A model generated the notes under the pieces. It was given only the letters and a program-made list of their open reading frames with translations, was not told the DNA's origin and did no database searches. Positions 1 through 8,400 of a stretch of 64,000 nucleotides of DNA are shown one piece after another. Within the stretch, counting starts at the first letter, position 1. The number at the start of each line of letters is the position of its first letter. Source of the stretch: Clostridium sp. MD294 (GTDB lineage Bacteria > Bacillota > Clostridia > Lachnospirales > Anaerotignaceae); the NCBI RefSeq assembly GCF_000364165.2, contig NZ_CP097810.1:2110130-2174129 (forward strand), in the 5' to 3' direction. The position numbers were made by a program, and so were the translations under genes.

Positions 1-2
1 AG

Positions 3-194
3 GTTGTAATTGCTTTAGCCATTATGGGTTTTAGCTGGTACATTTCTTCTACAGAGAAAGGCAAAAGAGTAGTAAAAGACTTTACAAGTAATGTTTCTGG
101 AGGTATTCCCAGACAGGTAAAAGTTTATGACATCAATGGAGAATTGATAGAAGAATACGAAGGAACATTCGACATAGAGACAAACCATCCATAT
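3..194 (+). pseudogene. Truncated mobile-element-type small protein (5' end outside window)
   Basis: The frame is open from the left edge, so the gene begins outside the window. A hydrophobic stretch (VVIALAIMGFSWYI) is followed by a soluble part containing RQVKVYDINGELIEEY and EGTFDIETNHPY. Small one-pass proteins of this kind, with a KVY..G.LI..Y.G.FDI core, are common in clostridial prophages and integrative elements, where the chain normally continues after the asparagine/proline-containing turn. Here the recognisable sequence stops at about position 194. The frame then continues to a stop at 287 through sequence that makes no sense as this protein and reads better on the other strand. 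I infer a 3'-truncated remnant. The family link is from memory of the pattern only. Confidence 0.4.
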
Positions 195-283
195 CAGTAC
201 ACCTCTGTTACTTCATTTTGTTCTACCATCATACTTTTTGCCGTTTGTTCATCCGCCTGGCTAAAAACTTTTTTATTGTTGTT
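194..283 (-). pseudogene. Possible C-terminal remnant of a second mobile-element gene
   Basis: On the minus strand, a frame opening after a stop near 280 reads KKVFSQADEQTAKSMM, then VEQNEVTEVY, and ends at a TGA at 194-196. Composition is protein-like and richer in G+C than the surrounding AT-rich DNA. It abuts exactly the point where the plus-strand remnant loses its family pattern. No start codon or ribosome binding site precedes it. I read it as the tail of another element gene joined to the first by a deletion or recombination. The protein family is not recognised. Confidence 0.3.
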
Positions 284-293
284 TTAAAAGTAT

Positions 294-318
294 AGAGCAT
301 ATAATATTTATATGCTCT
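294..318 (-). terminator. Hairpin downstream of the helicase-like gene
   Basis: AGAGCATATA pairs with TATATGCTCT around a five-base loop. On the minus strand it follows the stop of the large gene at 354 and is trailed by a short T-rich tract. It is a plausible intrinsic terminator, although the stem is AT-rich. Confidence 0.5.
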
Positions 319-353
319 ATTACTATGTTTAAAATGAATTTCCTTTATTTCTC

Positions 354-3300
354 TTATATTTGTTTAGTTTCTTTTTCCCATTCATGTACTAGAAAAGCAG
401 CTCTTTTTTGTATTTTTTGCAACAGTGTTTTATCTTCTTCTATCACTTTATTTGTATTATCTTGTTCAGGCATAATTCCTAATTGTGTTAAACTTGATAT
501 TACATGCTTTATTGTTTCTATAGGATTATTAAAATATTCACTGTTTCTAATATGTATGAAATTCCATCCTACTCTTTCTAACACTGCTTCTTTTTCCATA
601 TTAGAGAGTATCTCTTTTTCATGTTGTTCTTCTCCATCACATTCTATAGCTACTTTTTTATCACCATAAACAACTGCTAAGCCAATTCTATATCCTCCTA
701 CTTCATATTGTTTTAAAATATAATATCCTTGTTTTGCTAAAGCATCTATAACAGAAGTTTCAAAAGAAGAATTCTTTTCTACTTTATTATTATGTTTAAA
801 ATTATCTATACCTTCTGCATACTCTATTAAATTTCTTCTTATATCATCTATTTCTAACTCTTGTTTAACATCAAAAGAATGAACTATCCATAATTGATTT
901 TTTGCTCTGCTAACCGCTACATTATACATTTGTTTTGTAGATTTATTTGTATCATTTTTATGCAAAATTACAAAGTTTTCTTTATCATAACTATCTACCA
1001 TTGAAATAAACACAATATCTCTTTCATTATTTTGAAAACAACATACATCGCCACATAATATTTTTCTGTGTTCATATGTTTCAGGTGAAATTTTCTGAAA
1101 AGCAATTTGTCTAATTAAATTTGCTTGTTCTATACCTAATAGTGAAATAGCACCAAATGTCATATTGTCATATTCTGGCTGTTCCATACATGCTATCATA
1201 AATGCAACAATATTTCTTGCTTCTTTTATATTTCTCCTTTTATCATCACATTTTCCTTTTGCATAATGTGATATAACATGTGGTTTTGTAAAAATATTGC
1301 AATTATCTCTTAAAAGCTCTAATTTATTATTATAACACAAACGATTATTATATCCAATAATATCTTGTATACATTTAATGTGTTCCCTTAACATAAGTAT
1401 CTTAAATGTGGTTTTTGCAATATCATATAAAGAATATTTTGTATTATAAATATGCTCATTTAATAGTTCGCCGTTCATATATGAATGAAGCAAATTTTCA
1501 TTTTTCGCTATGTTTTCATCATTACTATATAATCCAATTTGCTCATCATCTCCTATAATAATCAGTTTTTTTGCAACATGAAACATTGCTAAAGAAGACA
1601 CATCACATTGATTTGCTTCGTCAATAATAGCTATATCAAATTTATTTTGTTTTATATCCAATTCCTTTAAAGCTTGATTAGTAGACATAATCCAAGCAGG
1701 TACAATATATTGATATTGTACTATCAATTTTTTTATTTCTTCTTTATCTAATGATGCAGATGCAATGCTCTGCTTCCATTGCTGTAAACATTGCTTTTGT
1801 TTTTTGTTCTTTTCTAAATTAAGCAAAATAGAATACCAAGCTTTACTTTCTATAAGTTTTGTAGTTACATTTTGTAATTTTGCACTTAAACTACTCTCTT
1901 CTTTTCGTAACTGTTCAAAAGGCTGTTCTATAATGTCATTAAGCATAATGGAAAGTTGTTTCCAATTCCAAGCACCCTCTACATTTTCAGGACATTCAGA
2001 TGCTCCATGTATACCTGTACGATATTGTATTGCAGTTGCCCATTCTGAGGCATCAACTGCAATTTTTTCTAAAATACGTCCTCTTCTTTCATAATCATCA
2101 AACTTATTATGAGCTGTACGTAATTCTTCATAATGTTTACGATATTTTTCTATATCTTTCTCTTGTAAAGCAGAAAGTATTGCATTACAAATACTAGATT
2201 TTGCAAATTTTTCAGATTGTAATAATGCCATTGTTTCATCTACAATAGTAACATGACTTGATAATTTTATACCTAACAACTCAGCTATAGAAATATATTG
2301 AGGTAAAAATTTATAAATTAAGTCCATATCATATTTTGCTTCTTCTATAGGTGAACTTATTTCATCTGCAATTTCAAAACAAGCAGGTGATAAACCACAT
2401 TCTAAAGCAATATTTTTAACAGGCTGATATACTGTTTGATACCAGTTTAAACATTCTTCTATTTTTTCTACTACTTCAATTCCTTTTCTTTCAGGTTCTA
2501 GCCCTAGTGTATAAAAAAATTCTCCGCCTTCTTCTTCTATCAATTCTATCCATAATTCTTCAATTTCATTTCTTTTTAATTCCATATATATTGTTGCTAT
2601 TAATACTTCACAGTCATCTGCCTTAGAAATATATTTATCATTTACTTTAAGAGTTTCATATAATTCTTTCCAATCTTTATGTATAAAAAATGAAAGTCCT
2701 CCTATCTTTTTACCTTTTTTTAGCATTTCCTGTAACTTTTGTAATATTTCTATACTTTTATAAGAAATATATTCCTTAGCAATATCAACATCTTTTCTAA
2801 GTGTTTTTTCTACACTATAATCATGATAATCATAAGCATCTTCAATTGCTTCAATTAAATCTTTCCATTTCTTTTCACTATTATCTTTCTTTTTCCCTGC
2901 AAATACTGCAGATAATTGCCATTGTGAATATTTTCTAATACTATATTCGCTAAATATTTTTTTTATCTGTTTAACTTTCTCAATATCTAAACTTGTATAA
3001 AGTGGACTATCACCTATCTGAGCAATATTATGTTCAAAATCAATACTAATTCTATTTCTAACTTTACTTTTTAGTTGTAATAATTCCGCTGTATAACCAT
3101 TTCGTTCTGTTATAACACTTTCAAATGCTTCTGGAGGCATTATATCTCTTGGTTCCGGTAAATGAAATTCCAATTCCAACTCTTGTTTCTGTGTAACAAC
3201 AGCATTTGTTTGGTATAAAAACTCTAATGCTTCTTTTGAAACAGGAAGTGATTTATGTAATGTGATTTTTCCAGGTATATAAGACAGCTCTTCTCTATTT

Positions 3301-4901
3301 TCACATACAAAATCCGCTACCTCTCTTACACTATAATTTTCTCCATTTAATGTAATTGTTTCATATTCTCTTTGTTGTATATGATATATTTCATTTCTAA
3401 TTTCACTCAAGCGACTCAATATTTCTTTTCTTTGCCTTTGAAGCATTCCTTCTTCTCCAAGCATATCTTCTGAAGTATGTTTTAAACTAAATTTTATTAT
3501 AGTGTCAATAGAACGTTCTATTTCTGTTATATCATTTTCTGAACTAGAAATACATAAATCTTGCAATTCTTTTGCAATTTTTTGTTTTATTTCTAAAAGT
3601 GTTTTTTGTGTAGGACTTGTTATTAATACCTTTTTACCTTGTGACAAAAAATGTTCCGTTAAATTTGCTATAATATGTGCTTTTTCTGTTCCTGGAGGTG
3701 ATTGTACTAATATAGTATTATGCTTTTCTATATTTCTAGCAATATCCATTTGTTCTTTGCTTGCCTTTTTTGAAAACAATATTGTTTCACTTTCCCCTTT
3801 TAATTCAGAAAGTGTTGGTTTTTCTATTTTTATTTCTGATGAAACAACATCTTCTTTCATTAAATCCAATAAATTATCTGGCACTTTTCCTGTTTGTTCC
3901 ATATCATCAATCACTGCATCTAATGACTGCAATATGTCGTTTTCTATTGTTCTAATAAATAAAACAGGTCTATTATATACTACTATGTTATTTTCTGTAT
4001 TAACTACTTGTTTAATATCTTTATAATATACACTAGGTGAACCTATTTGTTTCGTCAAATTTTCTAAAAAAGAATCTGTATCTGCTTCTTCAAATAATTT
4101 ATGACAATCTTCTAAAAAATAACGCGTATTTGCTTTATCTAATGGTTGATAATTATTTTCATCTAAATCTTTTACTAATGTTTCTATAATTTCTTCATTC
4201 ATAATTTCTAAATTTTTCAAAAGTTTCACATTTAATTGAGATTTTGTATCTGTATCTATCACACGAATTACATTATCTTTTATATCAAATGTCATTAACA
4301 CTTTTTTTAATAATATAGGATAAAATATATTATTTTCATTTTGTTGATATTCTAATATGCCCTGTCCTATCATTAATTCAAATGATTGAGAATTCTGTTT
4401 TAAAAATTCATATTGGTTCCACAAATTTCTAAAAAATTCATCTACTTTTTCTGGCTTCTTTTGTTTTGCCAAATCTTTTACCCAATCTGCCCTTTTTTGC
4501 ATCCAATCATAAAGTTCCTTTTGATGTTCTACATTACCAAAAAACTCTTGAAAAGTAACTGTTTTTCCATTTTGTATTATTTTGTCTTTAAAGGTTAATT
4601 GATTACTTGCCACTTTCCAATCTAAAGATATCCATGGTTCTAAATAAGCAGGTATTTTTGGACATGGATCTAATTCTGGTTTTATTACCTCCAATATTAC
4701 ATTTTTTTCTATATCATCTGTATTTGATGTATCTAAAAATGGACATTTTATATATTGAGTATGTATTGGTATTTCGTCCAAAAATTGGTGCCAACTTTCT
4801 TTTTTTATATCTATCATAACATTATTTTTTGAAGCATATACCTCTCTAATATATTGAAATAAATTAATTGCTTTTTCTGTAGTATTCAATAACCCCACCA
4901 A
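354..4901 (-). CDS. Large SF1 helicase-type ATPase with C-terminal DUF559/Vsr-like nuclease domain, key residues altered
   Basis: A 1,515-residue protein of the family that joins a long N-terminal region, a split SF1 helicase core and a C-terminal PD-(D/E)XK (DUF559-like) domain; relatives are often found near defence or repair genes. The P-loop lies at residues 400-409, the DEAN Walker B box at D1094-E1095, the late motif NVAVSRAKNQLWIVHS near 1,330, and the nuclease-like region GGYRIGLAVV...VAIECDG at about 1,402-1,423. The P-loop reads QSPPGTEKAH, whereas the family has GPPGTGKT: the first Gly is Ser, the Gly before K407 is Glu, and the Thr after it is Ala. In the nuclease domain the usual RID acidic residue is Gly (G1407). 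The frame is otherwise intact over 4.5 kb, which suggests a folded but catalytically impaired protein. The start used is a TTG with no well-spaced ribosome binding site, so the true N-terminus is uncertain. It may be transcribed outward from the invertible element at 5203-5369 when that flips. Confidence 0.75.
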   Translation of the reverse strand: MVGLLNTTEKAINLFQYIREVYASKNNVMIDIKKESWHQFLDEIPIHTQYIKCPFLDTSNTDDIEKNVILEVIKPELDPCPKIPAYLEPWISLDWKVASNQLTFKDKIIQNGKTVTFQEFFGNVEHQKELYDWMQKRADWVKDLAKQKKPEKVDEFFRNLWNQYEFLKQNSQSFELMIGQGILEYQQNENNIFYPILLKKVLMTFDIKDNVIRVIDTDTKSQLNVKLLKNLEIMNEEIIETLVKDLDENNYQPLDKANTRYFLEDCHKLFEEADTDSFLENLTKQIGSPSVYYKDIKQVVNTENNIVVYNRPVLFIRTIENDILQSLDAVIDDMEQTGKVPDNLLDLMKEDVVSSEIKIEKPTLSELKGESETILFSKKASKEQMDIARNIEKHNTILVQSPPGTEKAHIIANLTEHFLSQGKKVLITSPTQKTLLEIKQKIAKELQDLCISSSENDITEIERSIDTIIKFSLKHTSEDMLGEEGMLQRQRKEILSRLSEIRNEIYHIQQREYETITLNGENYSVREVADFVCENREELSYIPGKITLHKSLPVSKEALEFLYQTNAVVTQKQELELEFHLPEPRDIMPPEAFESVITERNGYTAELLQLKSKVRNRISIDFEHNIAQIGDSPLYTSLDIEKVKQIKKIFSEYSIRKYSQWQLSAVFAGKKKDNSEKKWKDLIEAIEDAYDYHDYSVEKTLRKDVDIAKEYISYKSIEILQKLQEMLKKGKKIGGLSFFIHKDWKELYETLKVNDKYISKADDCEVLIATIYMELKRNEIEELWIELIEEEGGEFFYTLGLEPERKGIEVVEKIEECLNWYQTVYQPVKNIALECGLSPACFEIADEISSPIEEAKYDMDLIYKFLPQYISIAELLGIKLSSHVTIVDETMALLQSEKFAKSSICNAILSALQEKDIEKYRKHYEELRTAHNKFDDYERRGRILEKIAVDASEWATAIQYRTGIHGASECPENVEGAWNWKQLSIMLNDIIEQPFEQLRKEESSLSAKLQNVTTKLIESKAWYSILLNLEKNKKQKQCLQQWKQSIASASLDKEEIKKLIVQYQYIVPAWIMSTNQALKELDIKQNKFDIAIIDEANQCDVSSLAMFHVAKKLIIIGDDEQIGLYSNDENIAKNENLLHSYMNGELLNEHIYNTKYSLYDIAKTTFKILMLREHIKCIQDIIGYNNRLCYNNKLELLRDNCNIFTKPHVISHYAKGKCDDKRRNIKEARNIVAFMIACMEQPEYDNMTFGAISLLGIEQANLIRQIAFQKISPETYEHRKILCGDVCCFQNNERDIVFISMVDSYDKENFVILHKNDTNKSTKQMYNVAVSRAKNQLWIVHSFDVKQELEIDDIRRNLIEYAEGIDNFKHNNKVEKNSSFETSVIDALAKQGYYILKQYEVGGYRIGLAVVYGDKKVAIECDGEEQHEKEILSNMEKEAVLERVGWNFIHIRNSEYFNNPIETIKHVISSLTQLGIMPEQDNTNKVIEEDKTLLQKIQKRAAFLVHEWEKETKQI

Positions 4902-5202
4902 CTTCCATTTAATTTTATTTCCATTATAAACGATATAATACTTACTAGCAACAATAAAACATTCAAATAAAAATTATTATATACTTTTCAAAAATTAAAG
5001 TTATTGATAATTTAATATATATTATGAAATGTTTATACAAACTATACAAAAAATAGTATTAAAATGAATATAAAAGTTTGAAAAATGCTGTTATATAAAG
5101 AATAAAAAGATTTTAGTAAAATTAAAGAAAAAAGTAAAATTTTGAATTGAAAAATGATATGAAAAAACATAGAAATTCTGGTGAATTATATGACATAAAT
5201 TT
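4902..5202. other. AT-rich divergent intergenic region
   Basis: Very AT-rich spacer between the helicase-like gene (reading left) and the invertible element of SLH gene 1. No strong hairpin or T-tract terminator was seen, so nothing obvious would stop a transcript leaving the invertible element leftward. No gene or RNA was recognised. Confidence 0.5.
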
Positions 5203-5369
5203 CCAAAAAGTATACTTTTTGAGAAAATAGTTTTTTTTCACTTTTTGTAAATTTTCAAAAATTTTCTTGGACATTTTAAATAAATTGTGTTATAGTATAG
5301 GCATAAAAATTTATAACAAATGTATCTTTTTGGAAGCAGGGCAAATCCTCCAAAAAGTATACCTTTTGG
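5203..5369 (+). promoter_or_regulatory. Invertible promoter element 1, ON orientation
   Basis: Two near-palindromic sites bound this element: CCAAAAAGTATACTTTTTGA (5203-5222) and CCAAAAAGTATACCTTTTGG (5350-5369). Their GTATAC cores are at 5210-5215 and 5357-5362, 147 bp apart. Between them is a plus-strand promoter aimed at the SLH gene at 5466. The flank CTTTTTGAGAAAATA lies at the gene-distal site here (5215-5229), but at the gene-proximal site in the homologous elements of SLH genes 2 and 4. That exchange is expected if the segment between the cores has been inverted. I infer a phase-variable promoter switch; the inversion itself has not been observed. Confidence 0.8.
5267..5296 (+). promoter_or_regulatory. 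Vegetative-type promoter of SLH gene 1
   Basis: The -35 box is TTGGAC (5267-5272) and the -10 box is TATAGT (5291-5296), separated by 18 bp. Transcription would start near 5303 and give a 5' leader of about 160 nt that crosses the right-hand recombination site. The same promoter is present in all four SLH elements. Confidence 0.75.
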
Positions 5370-5397
5370 GACAACATAAATTTTTATAATTACATAA

Positions 5398-5418
5398 AGA
5401 GAGGAGGGCAAACTCTCT
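5398..5418 (+). promoter_or_regulatory. Conserved leader hairpin of SLH genes
   Basis: AGAGAG pairs with CTCTCT around a purine-rich loop containing GAGGG, about 50 nt upstream of the real ribosome binding site (AAGGAGGA). The same element occurs in the leaders of SLH gene 3 (41821-41841, minus strand) and gene 4 (about 47506-47526, minus strand), but not gene 2. It could stabilise the mRNA or influence ribosome loading; function is inferred only from conservation. Confidence 0.45.
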
Positions 5419-5465
5419 ATTACAACGCTAAAAAAGTTTATTTTTATTAAGGAGGAATTTTAGAA

Positions 5466-8400
5466 ATGAAGAAGTATCAAGCAGTAGCATTTTTGCTGTC
5501 AACAGCAATGACAGTAAGCAGTGTAGCTCCTGTATTTGGAGCATCTAATGACATTTTTGGCCACTGGGCAGAGTTTACAATTACAAAATGGCAAAATGAG
5601 GGTAGAATTGGCGGTTATGAAGACGGCACATTCAAACCAGACAGAGCAATTACAAGAGCAGAATTTGTAAGATTGTTAAATAGTGCAGCACCAACAGCAT
5701 TTACTTCTAGTGCATCTATTAACTTTAGTGATGTAAAAGAAAGTGACTGGTTCTATGCTGATGTAGCAAAAGTAGTAGGTGGTAGAGTAGCAAGTGGTTT
5801 CGAAGATGGTACATTCAGACCAGGCGAAACAGTAACAAGAATGCAAGCAGCAGTATTTATTTGCAATGCAAAAGGTTTAACACCAAATGAAGCATCAGCA
5901 AATAACTTTACAGATGCAGCTTCTATACCAGCATGGGCAAAAGGTGCAGTAGGAGCAGCAGTTGCAGCAGGTTACTTAAGCGGTTACCCTGATGGTAGCT
6001 TTGGTGGTAGCAAAGGCATGACAAGAGCAGAAGCTGTTTCTACATTAGATAGAGTATTAGGTGGCGGCAGCACAACAACTACACCATCAGGTGAAATTGA
6101 CACAACTGATAGAGATAACACTAGCACAGAAGATAACAGAACAGCTGCCGCTGGTAACATGGTATGGACTAGCGGCGGTGGTGGCGGCGGAAGCAGCAAA
6201 GGTTCTAGCTCCTCCAGTTCTAGCGACAAAGACAAAAAAACACACAATGTAACTATTCGTTCTCAATCTGATGCAGATGACTACGAAGGTAAAACATTGA
6301 CAGGTACTACAACAATTTATCCAGATAACGGCTTGAAATTAAATGACATTAGATTTAAAGGTGATGTTGATATTAAAGTACAAAGCGATGCAGTAGTAGC
6401 AAGTGCTTATGCTGATAGTGATGTGGCAGTAGCTGCAGCATATACTGCAAAAATTAACATTTTCTTTGAAGGAAAAACAAGTGTAAGTGGTATTATTACA
6501 GTAGTAGAAAACAATGTCCCAAGTTCTCAAGTAGTAATCACAACAAGCACTCCAAGAAAATTAGCTGCAACTGTTATGGCAAAAGTTGCAACTGCAATCA
6601 AAAACTTTACTATAGACAGTGCTGAAGCAACTGCTCCATTGGAAGTAGCAGAAGGTGCAAGTGTAGGCACAGTAGAATTAGGTAAAGAGGCAAGCCTTGA
6701 AGTTGCAGAAAATGCAGATGGCGTTAACAAAGTGAATGTAACAGGCGATGCAAAAGACATCGTATTGAATGGCGAAGGTAGCACAGATATCGCTGTAAGA
6801 AACGGTGCAAGTGTTGAAAATGTAGCAGTAAATGGTAGTGTAGAAGCAAGTGTTGCTGTAAACGGAAACGCTACAGTGGACAATGTAAAAGTAAGCGATA
6901 GTGCAAGTGCTGACGTTGCTGTAAAAGATAGTGCTACAGTAGGAAAAGTAGAACTTTCTGATACAGCTACAGCTAAAGTAGATGTTGCAGCGGATACAAA
7001 AGTGGATACAATTACATCTACATCTACAGCTAAAGGCTCAGAAGTTACAGGTGAAGGTACTGTAAACAAAATTGAAGCTACAGACAAGAGTACTATAGAT
7101 ACTTCTAATTCTGGTGATAATATCCCTGATGTATCTGAAAAACCAGTTGAACCTACACCAGATCCTACACCAGACCCAGAACCACCAGTAGAAGAAACAG
7201 CAAAAATTACACCAGAAACAAAAGAAATTACAGCAAGTGCAAAAGATCAAACAGTTGCATTTACAGCAACAGGATTTGCAGCAGACGCTACAATAGAATG
7301 GTCTGTAGAAGTAGGAACAGTAAAAGGTGCTACTATTGCAGCAAATGATACAGATAAAGCAAAAGCTACATTAACAATACCTGCAAATGCACCAGCAGGA
7401 ACAGTTACAGTAACAGCTAAAGCAGGTACTGTAACAGCTACAGCAACTGTAACAGTAAAAGCAGCAGATGAAACACCAGGAGTAGACAAAACAGAGTTAA
7501 CTGCTGCAATTACAGCTGCAACAGAAGCAAAAGGAGCTGTAATAACAACTGACGCTGATGATGGTTCTGATGTAGCACCAAACCAATACTGGGTAACAAA
7601 AGAAGTTATGACTGTTTTTGAAAACGCAATTACAACCGCACAAAATGTAGCTGCTAAAACTGATGCAACACAAGCTGAAGTAGATACAGCAGTAAGTGAC
7701 TTAACAGCAGCACAAAAAACTTTTGAAGATGCAAAAGAACTTGGTAAACTAGCAGGTTTAGACGCATTAAAAGCAATGGTTCCTACTGCAAAAACATTAC
7801 ATGACGATACACAACTAAGTACAAGTGGAAATGGTAAAGATGTAGCAGTAGGTACAAAATGGGCAACAACAGAACAAAAAGCTGATTTTAAAGCTGTAAT
7901 TGATGCGGCACAAACTTTAATAGACAATAACAGTACAGACGATACAGCAATAAATGAAGCAATAGAAAATTTAACAGCAGCACAAAAAACTTTTGAAGAT
8001 GCTGTAGCAGCACAAGATGGTAAGAAAGTAATAGCGATAGGTGTAACAGGCCTTCCAGAAGCAGCAGATGTAAAAGAAGGAGCAACATTAGCTGATTTGA
8101 TTGCAGATCTTGATGTTAAAACTGGAGATACTGGATATACTGTAAATGGTGCTTGGAAAGATGAGCAAGGTTCAGATATAAATAGTTTTGCAGAAAATGA
8201 TACAATTTACTTAGTACTTACTTTTGCACCAGCAGAAGGTTATGCTCTTAACACTACTATTTCTACAGTAGAAGGTGCTGCAGAAGCAGAAAAAGTTTCT
8301 GGTACTGCAGACGAGTTCGTATTTAAAGTAGCATATACAGTACAAACAGGATCAATAAAAACAGATGTAACAGCAGCAGATGCAGTAGCAGGTGCTGGAG

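Noticed and set aside
5203..5369. Reading the CCAAAAAGTATAC palindromes only as repressor operators
   Set aside because: An operator model explains the palindromes but not why the promoter lies reversed at two of four loci, nor why the inner flanks exchange sides exactly at the cores. Operators may still be a secondary role.
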